Shown piece by piece: positions 21,141 through 29,323 of a stretch of 29,323 nucleotides of DNA. Made by a program: the position numbers and the translations under genes. The notes beneath the pieces were generated by a model, which worked only from the letters and a program-made list of their open reading frames with translations, searched no databases and was not told the DNA's origin. Positions within the stretch are counted from its first letter, which is position 1; the number at the start of each line of letters is the position of its first letter. Origin of the DNA: Saccoglossus kowalevskii (Eukaryota > Hemichordata > Enteropneusta > Harrimaniidae); the NCBI RefSeq assembly GCF_000003605.2, contig NW_003143821.1:1-29323 (forward strand). Reading direction: 5' to 3'.

Positions 21141-21258
21141 GCCTACGGCACGTGGTATTCCCAGCCGGTCTCCCATGCAAGTACTAACCACGCCCGACGC
21201 AGCTTAACTTCGGTGATCGGACGAGAACCGGTGCATTCTACGTGGTATGGCCGTAGGC
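21141..21258 (-). rRNA. 5S: 5S ribosomal RNA, copy 19
   Basis: Consensus 118-nt gene. Downstream spacer class C with GATAATA and a private G to T at 20875. Its upstream flank lost one T near 21474 (ATAATCCG). Confidence 0.98.
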
Positions 21259-22278
21259 ATCATTCAATGGTTTGTAAGTGTCTATATAACATCGTGGTGT
21301 CTTGGTTCAGTTCATTTTGTTTTATCCACTATTTTTATGTTGGCCATCTCCACATTTTGAGTCGATAAGTGCTTTCCGACAAGCATCATCGTGGTGCACA
21401 CTCGAGTTTTTGTTTTAGACTCAATCCGGCCACGTGCCGCAAGTTGCAAGTCGATTTCCAATCGACCACATAATCCGACTCTTTTCGACCCAGATTCGAT
21501 GCTAAAAGTCCAACAAAAATTATCGCTTTGCACTCAGAGTTCCCACACTACTCGGAATACAGTCCATTATTAGTCACTGTGTGTTTTACCCGCGGAAGGA
21601 CACGTGCCACATATGCAAAACATGGAGAAATTAACGATTCGAAAATTTTACACAACGGGATAAAAACCTACACATCTATTATAGCTATGTCATGTACATT
21701 ATTTGCACGTGACGCCGAGTTATAGATGAATGTGGGTTGTTGATAATTTAAGATATTAAAGATAACAAATTATTAAAGCTAGTTTATTTTCCGTGACTGC
21801 CTTGTTGGTTTAACGTGTATGAGGTTCGTTTACCTGACAGGGCTGAGTTCAACGAGTCGCTGGCTTTTTATTTTCGACGATGACAGCCAGCTAAAGTCGC
21901 TAAATTAAAAACCAGTGAATAAACAACGTTAAACATATAACATGCAAGCGCACTGTTTCTTTCACATCTCAGTGAAATTAAGACCTGCGAAACGTCAAAA
22001 CCGCTAAAATGTGAGCCCAGAGAATATATTTTACCTTTACAGTGTATATTTCTGTCAGATAATCATGCATCAGCTATTATTCATTCTTGAAGTGACTCGT
22101 GAGCTCCAATGTGGTGCGCCCTCTTTCGGTCATTCATTTCATGGCTTAGATGTCATTTTGGTCGCCAAAAAAGTGCGTGAATAATAGCGTCAAAGTCTTA
22201 TACAGGCAAAACATCGCATTTGAATGTAAATACGATGTATAATTTTGAGAAAAAACAAAGAAAAACGACAAAGAAAAA
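21259..22278. repeat. 5S spacer 19
   Basis: 1,020 bp, class A with the C hairpin allele. One T lost near 21474 breaks the 111-codon open frame into two pieces. No gene seen. Confidence 0.9.
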
Positions 22279-22396
22279 GCCTACGGCACGTGGTATTCCC
22301 AGCCGGTCTCCCATGCAAGTACTAACCACGCCCGACGCAGCTTAACTTCGGTGATCGGACGAGAACCGGTGCATTCTACGTGGTATGGCCGTAGGC
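22279..22396 (-). rRNA. 5S: 5S ribosomal RNA, copy 20
   Basis: Consensus 118-nt gene. Downstream spacer class A with the C hairpin allele. Upstream flank has GACAATC and a private G to A at 22731. Confidence 0.98.
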
Positions 22397-23417
22397 ATCA
22401 TTCAATGGTTTGTAAGTGTCTATATAACATCGTGGTGTCTTGGTTCAGTTCATTTTGTTTTATCCACTATTTTTATGTTGGCCATCTCCACATTTTGAGT
22501 CGATAAGTGCTTTCCGACAATCATCATCGTGGTGCACACTCGAGTTTTTGTTTTAGACTCAATCCGGCCACGTGCCGCAAGTTGCAAGTCGATTTCCAAT
22601 CGACCACATAATTCCGACTCTTTTCGACCCAGATTCGATGCTAAAAGTCCAACAAAAATTATCGCTTTGCACTCAGAGTTCCCACACTACTCGGAATACA
22701 GTCCATTATTAGTCACTGTGTGTTTTACCCACGGAAGGACACGTGCCACATATGCAAAACATGGAGAAATTAACGATTCGAAAATTTTACACAACGGGAT
22801 AAAAACCTACACATCTATTATAGCTATGTCATGTACATTATTTGCACGTGACGCCGAGTTATAGATGAATGTGGGTTGTTGATAATTTAAGATATTAAAG
22901 ATAACAAATTATTAAAGCTAGTTTATTTTCCGTGACTGCCTTGTTGGTTTAACGTGTATGAGGTTCGTTTACCTGACAGGGCTGAGTTCAACGAGTCGCT
23001 GGCTTTTTATTTTCGACGATGACAGCCAGCTAAAGTCGCTAAATTAAAAACCAGTGAATAAACAACGTTAAACATATAGCATGCAAGCGCACTGTTTCTT
23101 TCACATCACAGTGAAATTAAGACCTGCGAAACGTCAAAACCGCTAAAATGTGAGCCCAGAGAATATATTTTACCTTTACAGTGTATATTTCTGTCAGATA
23201 ATCATGCATCAGCTATTATTCATTCTTGAAGTGACTCGTGAGCTCCAATGTGGTGCGCCCTCTTTCGGTCATTCATTTCATGGCTTAGATGTCATTTTGG
23301 TCGCCAAAAAAGTGCGTGAATAATAGCGTCAAAGTCTTATACAGGCAAAACATCGCATTTGAATGTAAATACGATGTATAATTTTGAGAAAAAACAAAGA
23401 AAAACGACAAAGAAAAA
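22397..23417. repeat. 5S spacer 20
   Basis: 1,021 bp, class C with GAGAATA; GACAATC and a private A at 22731 that destroys the CCGCGG site. No gene seen. Confidence 0.9.
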
Positions 23418-23535
23418 GCCTACGGCACGTGGTATTCCCAGCCGGTCTCCCATGCAAGTACTAACCACGCCCGACGCAGCTTAACTTCGGTGATCGGACG
23501 AGAACCGGTGCATTCTACGTGGTATGGCCGTAGGC
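23418..23535 (-). rRNA. 5S: 5S ribosomal RNA, copy 21
   Basis: Consensus 118-nt gene. Downstream spacer class C with GAGAATA; upstream flank carries CATCTCGAC. Confidence 0.98.
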
Positions 23536-24556
23536 ATCATTCAATGGTTTGTAAGTGTCTATATAACATCGTGGTGTCTTGGTTCAGTTCATTTTGTTTT
23601 ATCCACTATTTTTATGTTGGCCATCTCGACATTTTGAGTCGATAAGTGCTTTCCGACAAGCATCATCGTGGTGCACACTCGAGTTTTTGTTTTAGACTCA
23701 ATCCGGCCACGTGCCGCAAGTTGCAAGTCGATTTCCAATCGACCACATAATTCCGACTCTTTTCGACCCAGATTCGATGCTAAAAGTCCAACAAAAATTA
23801 TCGCTTTGCACTCAGAGTTCCCACACTACTCGGAATACAGTCCATTATTAGTCACTGTGTGTTTTACCCGCGGAAGGACACGTGCCACATATGCAAAACA
23901 TGGAGAAATTAACGATTCGAAAATTTTACACAACGGGATAAAAACCTACACATCTATTATAGCTATGTCATGTACATTATTTGCACGTGACGCCGAGTTA
24001 TAGATGAATGTGGGTTGTTGATAATTTAAGATATTAAAGATAACAAATTATTAAAGCTAGTTTATTTTCCGTGACTGCCTTGTTGGTTTAACGTGTATGA
24101 GGTTCGTTTACCTGACAGGGCTGAGTTCAACGAGTCGCTGGCTTTTTATTTTCGACGATGACAGCCAGCTAAAGTCGCTAAATTAAAAACCAGTGAATAA
24201 ACAACGTTAAACATATAGCATGCAAGCGCACTGTTTCTTTCACATCACAGTGAAATTAAGACCTGCGAAACGTCAAAACCGCTAAAATGTGAGCCCAGAG
24301 AATATATTTTACCTTTACAGTGTATATTTCTGTCAGATAATCATGCATCAGCTATTATTCATTCTTGAAGTGACTCGTGAGCTCCAATGTGGTGCGCCCT
24401 CTTTCGGTCATTCATTTCATGGCTTAGATGTCATTTTGGTCGCCAAAAAAGTGCGTGAATAATAGCGTCAAAGTCTTATACAGGCAAAACATCGCATTTG
24501 AATGTAAATACGATGTATAATTTTGAGAAAAAACAAAGAAAAACGACAAAGAAAAA
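23536..24556. repeat. 5S spacer 21
   Basis: 1,021 bp, class C with GAGAATA and CATCTCGAC. No gene seen. Confidence 0.9.
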
Positions 24557-24674
24557 GCCTACGGCACGTGGTATTCCCAGCCGGTCTCCCATGCAAGTAC
24601 TAACCATGCCCGACGCAGCTTAACTTCGGTGATCGGACGAGAACCGGTGCATTCTACGTGGTATGGCCGTAGGC
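24557..24674 (-). rRNA. 5S: 5S ribosomal RNA, copy 22 (nt 68 G to A)
   Basis: Position 24607 is T on the plus strand, so nt 68 is A instead of G (GGGCATGG for GGGCGTGG), inside the intermediate element of the internal control region. The rest is consensus. Downstream spacer class C; upstream flank has TTTCATG and CGCGGGAGG. Confidence 0.97.
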
Positions 24675-25695
24675 ATCATTCAATGGTTTGTAAGTGTCTA
24701 TATAACATCGTGGTGTCTTGGTTCAGTTCATTTTGTTTTATCCACTATTTTCATGTTGGCCATCTCCACATTTTGAGTCGATAAGTGCTTTCCGACAAGC
24801 ATCATCGTGGTGCACACTCGAGTTTTTGTTTTAGACTCAATCCGGCCACGTGCCGCAAGTTGCAAGTCGATTTCCAATCGACCACATAATTCCGACTCTT
24901 TTCGACCCAGATTCGATGCTAAAAGTCCAACAAAAATTATCGCTTTGCACTCAGAGTTCCCACACTACTCGGAATACAGTCCATTATTAGTCACTGTGTG
25001 TTTTACCCGCGGGAGGACACGTGCCACATATGCAAAACATGGAGAAATTAACGATTCGAAAATTTTACACAACGGGATAAAAACCTACACATCTATTATA
25101 GCTATGTCATGTACATTATTTGCACGTGACGCCGAGTTATAGATGAATGTGGGTTGTTGATAATTTAAGATATTAAAGATAACAAATTATTAAAGCTAGT
25201 TTATTTTCCGTGACTGCCTTGTTGGTTTAACGTGTATGAGGTTCGTTTACCTGACAGGGCTGAGTTCAACGAGTCGCTGGCTTTTTATTTTCGACGATGA
25301 CAGCCAGCTAAAGTCGCTAAATTAAAAACCAGTGAATAAACAACGTTAAACATATAGCATGCAAGCGCACTGTTTCTTTCACATCACAGTGAAATTAAGA
25401 CCTGCGAAACGTCAAAACCGCTAAAATGTGAGCCCAGAGAATATATTTTACCTTTACAGTGTATATTTCTGTCAGATAATCATGCATCAGCTATTATTCA
25501 TTCTTGAAGTGACTCGTGAGCTCCAATGTGGTGCGCCCTCTTTCGGTCATTCATTTCATGGCTTAGATGTCATTTTGGTCGCCAAAAAAGTGCGTGAATA
25601 ATAGCGTCAAAGTCTTATACAGGCAAAACATCGCATTTGAATGTAAATACGATGTATAATTTTGAGAAAAAACAAAGAAAAACGACAAAGAAAAA
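24675..25695. repeat. 5S spacer 22
   Basis: 1,021 bp, class C with GAGAATA; TTTCATG and CGCGGGAGG, the same set as spacer 3 without its lost T. No gene seen. Confidence 0.9.
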
Positions 25696-25813
25696 GCCTA
25701 CGGCACGTGGTATTCCCAGCCGGTCTCCCATGCAAGTACTAACCACGCCCGACGCAGCTTAACTTCGGTGATCGGACGAGAACCGGTGCATTCTACGTGG
25801 TATGGCCGTAGGC
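25696..25813 (-). rRNA. 5S: 5S ribosomal RNA, copy 23
   Basis: Consensus 118-nt gene with canonical terminator. Downstream spacer class C. Its upstream flank has TTCACCCGCG (T to C at 26143), shared only with copy 24. Confidence 0.98.
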
Positions 25814-26834
25814 ATCATTCAATGGTTTGTAAGTGTCTATATAACATCGTGGTGTCTTGGTTCAGTTCATTTTGTTTTATCCACTATTTTTATGTTGGCC
25901 ATCTCCACATTTTGAGTCGATAAGTGCTTTCCGACAAGCATCATCGTGGTGCACACTCGAGTTTTTGTTTTAGACTCAATCCGGCCACGTGCCGCAAGTT
26001 GCAAGTCGATTTCCAATCGACCACATAATTCCGACTCTTTTCGACCCAGATTCGATGCTAAAAGTCCAACAAAAATTATCGCTTTGCACTCAGAGTTCCC
26101 ACACTACTCGGAATACAGTCCATTATTAGTCACTGTGTGTTTCACCCGCGGAAGGACACGTGCCACATATGCAAAACATGGAGAAATTAACGATTCGAAA
26201 ATTTTACACAACGGGATAAAAACCTACACATCTATTATAGCTATGTCATGTACATTATTTGCACGTGACGCCGAGTTATAGATGAATGTGGGTTGTTGAT
26301 AATTTAAGATATTAAAGATAACAAATTATTAAAGCTAGTTTATTTTCCGTGACTGCCTTGTTGGTTTAACGTGTATGAGGTTCGTTTACCTGACAGGGCT
26401 GAGTTCAACGAGTCGCTGGCTTTTTATTTTCGACGATGACAGCCAGCTAAAGTCGCTAAATTAAAAACCAGTGAATAAACAACGTTAAACATATAACATG
26501 CAAGCGCACTGTTTCTTTCACATCTCAGTGAAATTAAGACCTGCGAAACGTCAAAACCGCTAAAATGTGAGCCCAGAGAATATATTTTACCTTTACAGTG
26601 TATATTTCTGTCAGATAATCATGCATCAGCTATTATTCACTCTTGAAGTGACTCGTGAGCTCCAATGTGGTGCGCCCTCTTTCGGTCATTCATTTCATGG
26701 CTTAGATGTCATTTTGGTCGCCAAAAAAGTGCGTGAATAATAGCGTCAAAGTCTTATACAGGCAAAACATCGTATTTGAATGTAAATACGATGTATAATT
26801 TTGAGAAAAAACAAAGAAAAACGACAAAGAAAAA
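25814..26834. repeat. 5S spacer 23
   Basis: 1,021 bp, class A with the T hairpin allele; C at 26143 and private C at 26640. No gene seen. Confidence 0.9.
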
Positions 26835-26952
26835 GCCTACGGCACGTGGTATTCCCAGCCGGTCTCCCATGCAAGTACTAACCACGCCCGACGCAGCTTA
26901 ACTTCGGTGATCGGACGAGAACCGGTGCATTCTACGTGGTATGGCCGTAGGC
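26835..26952 (-). rRNA. 5S: 5S ribosomal RNA, copy 24
   Basis: Consensus 118-nt gene. Downstream spacer class A with the T hairpin allele (perfect 11-bp stem), as in copy 1, and a private T to C at 26640. Confidence 0.98.
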
Positions 26953-27961
26953 ATCATTCAATGGTTTGTAAGTGTCTATATAACATCGTGGTGTCTTGGT
27001 TCAGTTCATTTTGTTTTATCCACTATTTTTATGTTGGCCATCTCCACATTTTGAGTCGATAAGTGCTTTCCGACAAGCATCATCGTGGTGCACACTCGAG
27101 TTTTTGTTTTAGACTCAATCCGGCCACGTGCCGCAAGTTGCAAGTCGATTTCCAATCGACCACATAATTCCGACTCTTTTCGACCCAGATTCGATGCTAA
27201 AAGTCCAACAAAAATTATCGCTTTGCACTCAGAGTTCCCACACTACTCGGAATACAGTCCATTATTAGTCACTGTGTGTTTCACCCGCGGAAGGACACGT
27301 GCCACATATGCAAAACATGGAGAAATTAACGATTCGAAAATTTTACACAACGGGATAAAAACCTACACATCTATTATAGCTATGTCATGTACATTATTTG
27401 CACGTGACGCCGAGTTATAGATGAATGTGGGTTGTTGATAATTTAAGATATTAAAGATAACAAATTATTAAAGCTAGTTTATTTTCCGTGACTGCCTTGT
27501 TGGTTTAACGTGTATGAGGTTCGTTTACCTGACAGGGCTGAGTTCAACGAGTCGCTGGCTTTTTATTTTCGACGATGACAGCCAGCTAAAGTCGCTAAAT
27601 TAAAAACCAGTGAATAAACAACGTTAAACATATAGCATGCAAGCGCACTGTTTCTTTCACATCTCAGTGAAATTAAGACCTGCGAAACGTCAAAACCGCT
27701 AAAATGTGAGCCCAGAGAATATATTTTACCTTTACAGTGTATATTTCTGTCAGATAATCATGCATCAGCTATTATTCATTCTTGAAGTGACTCGTGGGCT
27801 CCAATGTGGTGCGCCCTCTTTCGGTCATTCATTTCATGGCTTAGATGTCATTTTGGTCGCCAAAAAAGTGCGTGAATAATAGCGTCAAAGTCTTATACAG
27901 GCAAAACATCGGATTTTAATGTAAATACGATGTATCATTTTGAGAAAAAAACAAAGAAAAA
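26953..27961. repeat. 5S spacer 24
   Basis: 1,009 bp, class B with the G hairpin allele; C at 27282 as in spacer 23. Extra changes around the hairpin (GGATTTTAATG, TGTATCATTTT), 13-bp deletion and one extra A. No gene seen. Confidence 0.9.
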
Positions 27962-28079
27962 GCCCACTGCACGTGGTATTCCCAGCCGGTCTCCCATGCA
28001 AGTACTAACCACGCCCGACGCAGCTTAACTTCGGTGATCGGACGAGAACCGGTGCATTCTACGTGGTATGGCCGTAGGC
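27962..28079 (-). rRNA. 5S: 5S ribosomal RNA, copy 25 (divergent 3' end, possibly impaired)
   Basis: The 3' end reads GCAGTGGGC instead of GCCGTAGGC. Nt 112 is A (was C), opposing G7, and nt 115 is G (was A), giving a G-U wobble with U4. Helix I therefore has one mismatch and one wobble. The internal promoter is intact, so it may be transcribed, but assembly into ribosomes could suffer. The terminator zone has the 13-bp deletion plus one extra A. Downstream spacer class B with the G hairpin allele. Confidence 0.94.
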
Positions 28080-29100
28080 ATCATTCAATGGTTTGTAAGT
28101 GTCTATATAACATCGTGGTGTCTTGGTTCAGTTCATTTTGTTTTATCCACTATTTTTATGTTGGCCATCTCCACATTTTGAGTCGATAAGTGCTTTCCGA
28201 CAAGCATCATCGTGGTGCACACTCGAGTTTTTGTTTTAGACTCAATCCGGCCACGTGCTGCAAGTTGCAAGTCGATTTCCAATCGACCACATAATTCCGA
28301 CTCTTTTCGACCCAGATTCGATGCTAAAAGTCCAACAAAAATTATCGCTTTGCACTCAGAGTTCCCACACTACTCGGAATACAGTCCATTATTAGTCACT
28401 GTGTGTTTTACCCGCGGAAGGACACGTGCCACATATGCAAAACATGGAGAAATTAACGATTCGAAAATTTTACACAACGGGATAAAAACCTACACATCTA
28501 TTATAGCTATGTCATGTACATTATTTGCACGTGACGCCGAGTTATAGATGAATGTGGGTTGTTGATCATTTAAGATATTAAAGATAACAAATTATTAAAG
28601 CTAGTTTATTTTCCGTGACTGCCTTGTTGGTTTAACGTGTATGAGGTTCGTTTACCTGACAGGGCTGAGTTCAACGAGTCGCTGGCTTTTTATTTTCGAC
28701 GATGACAGCCAGCTAAAGTCTTAAATTAAAAACCAGTGAATAAACAACGTTAAACATATAGCATGCAAGCGCACTGTTTCTTTCACATCACAGTGAAATT
28801 AAGACCTGCGAAACGTCAAAACCGCTAAAATGTGAGCCCAGATAATATATTTTACCTTTACAGTGTATATTTCTGTCAGATAATCATGCATCAGCTATTA
28901 TTCATTCTTGAAGTGACTCGTGAGCTCCAATGTGGTGCGCCCTCTTTCGGTCATTCATTTCATGGCTTAGATGTCATTTTGGTCGCCAAAAAAGTGCGTG
29001 AATAATAGCGTCAAAGTCTTATACAGGCAAAACATCGCATTTGAATGTAAATACGATGTATAATTTTGAGAAAAAAACAAAGAAAAACGACAAAGAAAAA
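28080..29100. repeat. 5S spacer 25
   Basis: 1,021 bp, class C with AGTCTTAAATT (one base less) and GATAATA, offset by one extra A in the third T-tract. Private changes at 28259 (C to T) and 28567 (A to C). No gene seen. Confidence 0.9.
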
Positions 29101-29217
29101 GCCTACGGCACGTGGTATTCCCAGCCGGTCTCCCATGCAAGTACTAACCACGCCCGACGCAGCTTAACTTCGGTGATCGGACGAGAACCGGTGCATTCTA
29201 CGTGGTATGGCCGTAGC
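29101..29217 (-). rRNA. 5S: 5S ribosomal RNA, copy 26 (one base lost at 5' end)
   Basis: 117 nt. The 5' end reads GCTACGGCC, lacking one C of GCCTACGGCC (plus strand CCGTAGCATC at 29211). Helix I loses a pair. The upstream flank is unusual too: CATCGTGATG replaces CATCGTGGTG and there is a TTGATTTCAG stretch for TTGGTTCAG. Downstream spacer class C. Confidence 0.93.
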
Positions 29218-29323
29218 ATCATTCAATGGTTTGTAAGTGTCTATATAACATCGTGATGTCTTGATTTCAGTTCATTTTGTTTTATCCACTATTTTTATGT
29301 TGGCCATCTCGACATTTTGAGTC
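29218..29323. repeat. Partial 5S spacer 26
   Basis: The first 106 bp upstream of copy 26. The TATA box is intact, but the sequence beyond it differs from all other units (CATCGTGATG, TTGATTTCAG), then returns to consensus with CATCTCGAC. The window ends inside the spacer. Confidence 0.85.

Larger units (their letters stand above)
1..29323 (-). repeat. 5S rDNA tandem array, 1,139-bp unit, about 25.7 units
   Basis: The whole window repeats with a period of 1,139 bp. For example, CCGCGGAAGG at position 1 recurs at 1140. All units point the same way, with 5S on the minus strand. Spacings between equivalent points in successive units are 1,125 to 1,139 bp. All shorter units are explained by a 13-bp deletion, a one-base-shorter allele (AGTCTTAAATT for AGTCGCTAAATT) or lost bases in homopolymers. 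Neither end of the window leaves the array, so the true copy number is higher. Tandem 5S clusters separate from the 18S-28S rDNA are common in animals. The roughly 1-kb spacer is long for a unit with a 118-nt gene. Confidence 0.98.

Noticed and set aside
21312-21533. 73-residue minus-strand open frame, and similar short ones at 3086-3286
   Set aside because: They appear only where a single-base loss joins frames. No start context and no recognisable family.
1-29323. CRISPR array or satellite DNA of another kind
   Set aside because: The repeats are 1,139 bp with a clear 5S rRNA gene in each; there are no short repeats with unique spacers.
1-29323. Transposable element, including 5S-derived SINEs
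   Set aside because: No terminal repeats, target-site duplications, poly-A tails or transposase are seen. All units are in one orientation with constant spacing, which fits rDNA rather than dispersed elements.

Overview
This window is one thing throughout: a head-to-tail tandem array of eukaryotic 5S ribosomal RNA genes. The repeat unit is 1,139 bp, made of a 118-nt 5S gene and a spacer of 1,021 bp. All 26 5S copies lie on the minus strand. The window opens inside a spacer and closes inside another. I see no gene other than 5S, no edge of the array, and no transposon, tRNA, CRISPR array or recognisable protein gene.

Organism: the 5S sequence is of eukaryotic type. It has box A, intermediate element and box C internal promoter elements, starts GCCTACGGCCATACCAC, and carries the block CACCGGTTCTCGTCCGATC that I know from many invertebrate animals. 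I infer an invertebrate metazoan; the phylum cannot be read from this window.

Layout of a unit, read on the minus strand in the direction of 5S transcription: a CACCACGATG element at about -130; the same element at about -32 to -41; a TATATA box at -25 to -30; the 5S gene with a perfect 9-bp helix I; three T-tracts (T5, T5, T6) as RNA polymerase III terminator; an 11-bp hairpin 40 nt downstream; then about 900 bp of AT-rich spacer. On the plus strand that long spacer holds further small inverted repeats, three CACGTG palindromes (a fourth lies in the 5S gene) and an open frame of 111 codons with no ATG start.

Copy variation: every unit-length difference can be accounted for. The causes are a 13-bp deletion in the terminator zone (copies 6, 8, 11, 25), a GCT/TT one-base-shorter allele, and single-base homopolymer losses or gains. 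The spacers just downstream of the 5S genes fall into three linked haplotypes. Class A is in copies 1, 5, 17, 20 and 24. Class B is in copies 6, 8, 9, 10, 11 and 25. Class C is in the other fifteen. Other markers are shuffled between the classes, the pattern expected of gene conversion and unequal exchange. Twenty 5S copies look identical by eye; copies 1, 13, 18, 22, 25 and 26 carry changes.

The array supplies redundant templates for one RNA, the 5S component of the large ribosomal subunit, transcribed by RNA polymerase III through TFIIIA, TFIIIC and TFIIIB. The open frames visible in the spacer recur only because the DNA repeats. They begin at GTG or TTG and are not annotated as genes.
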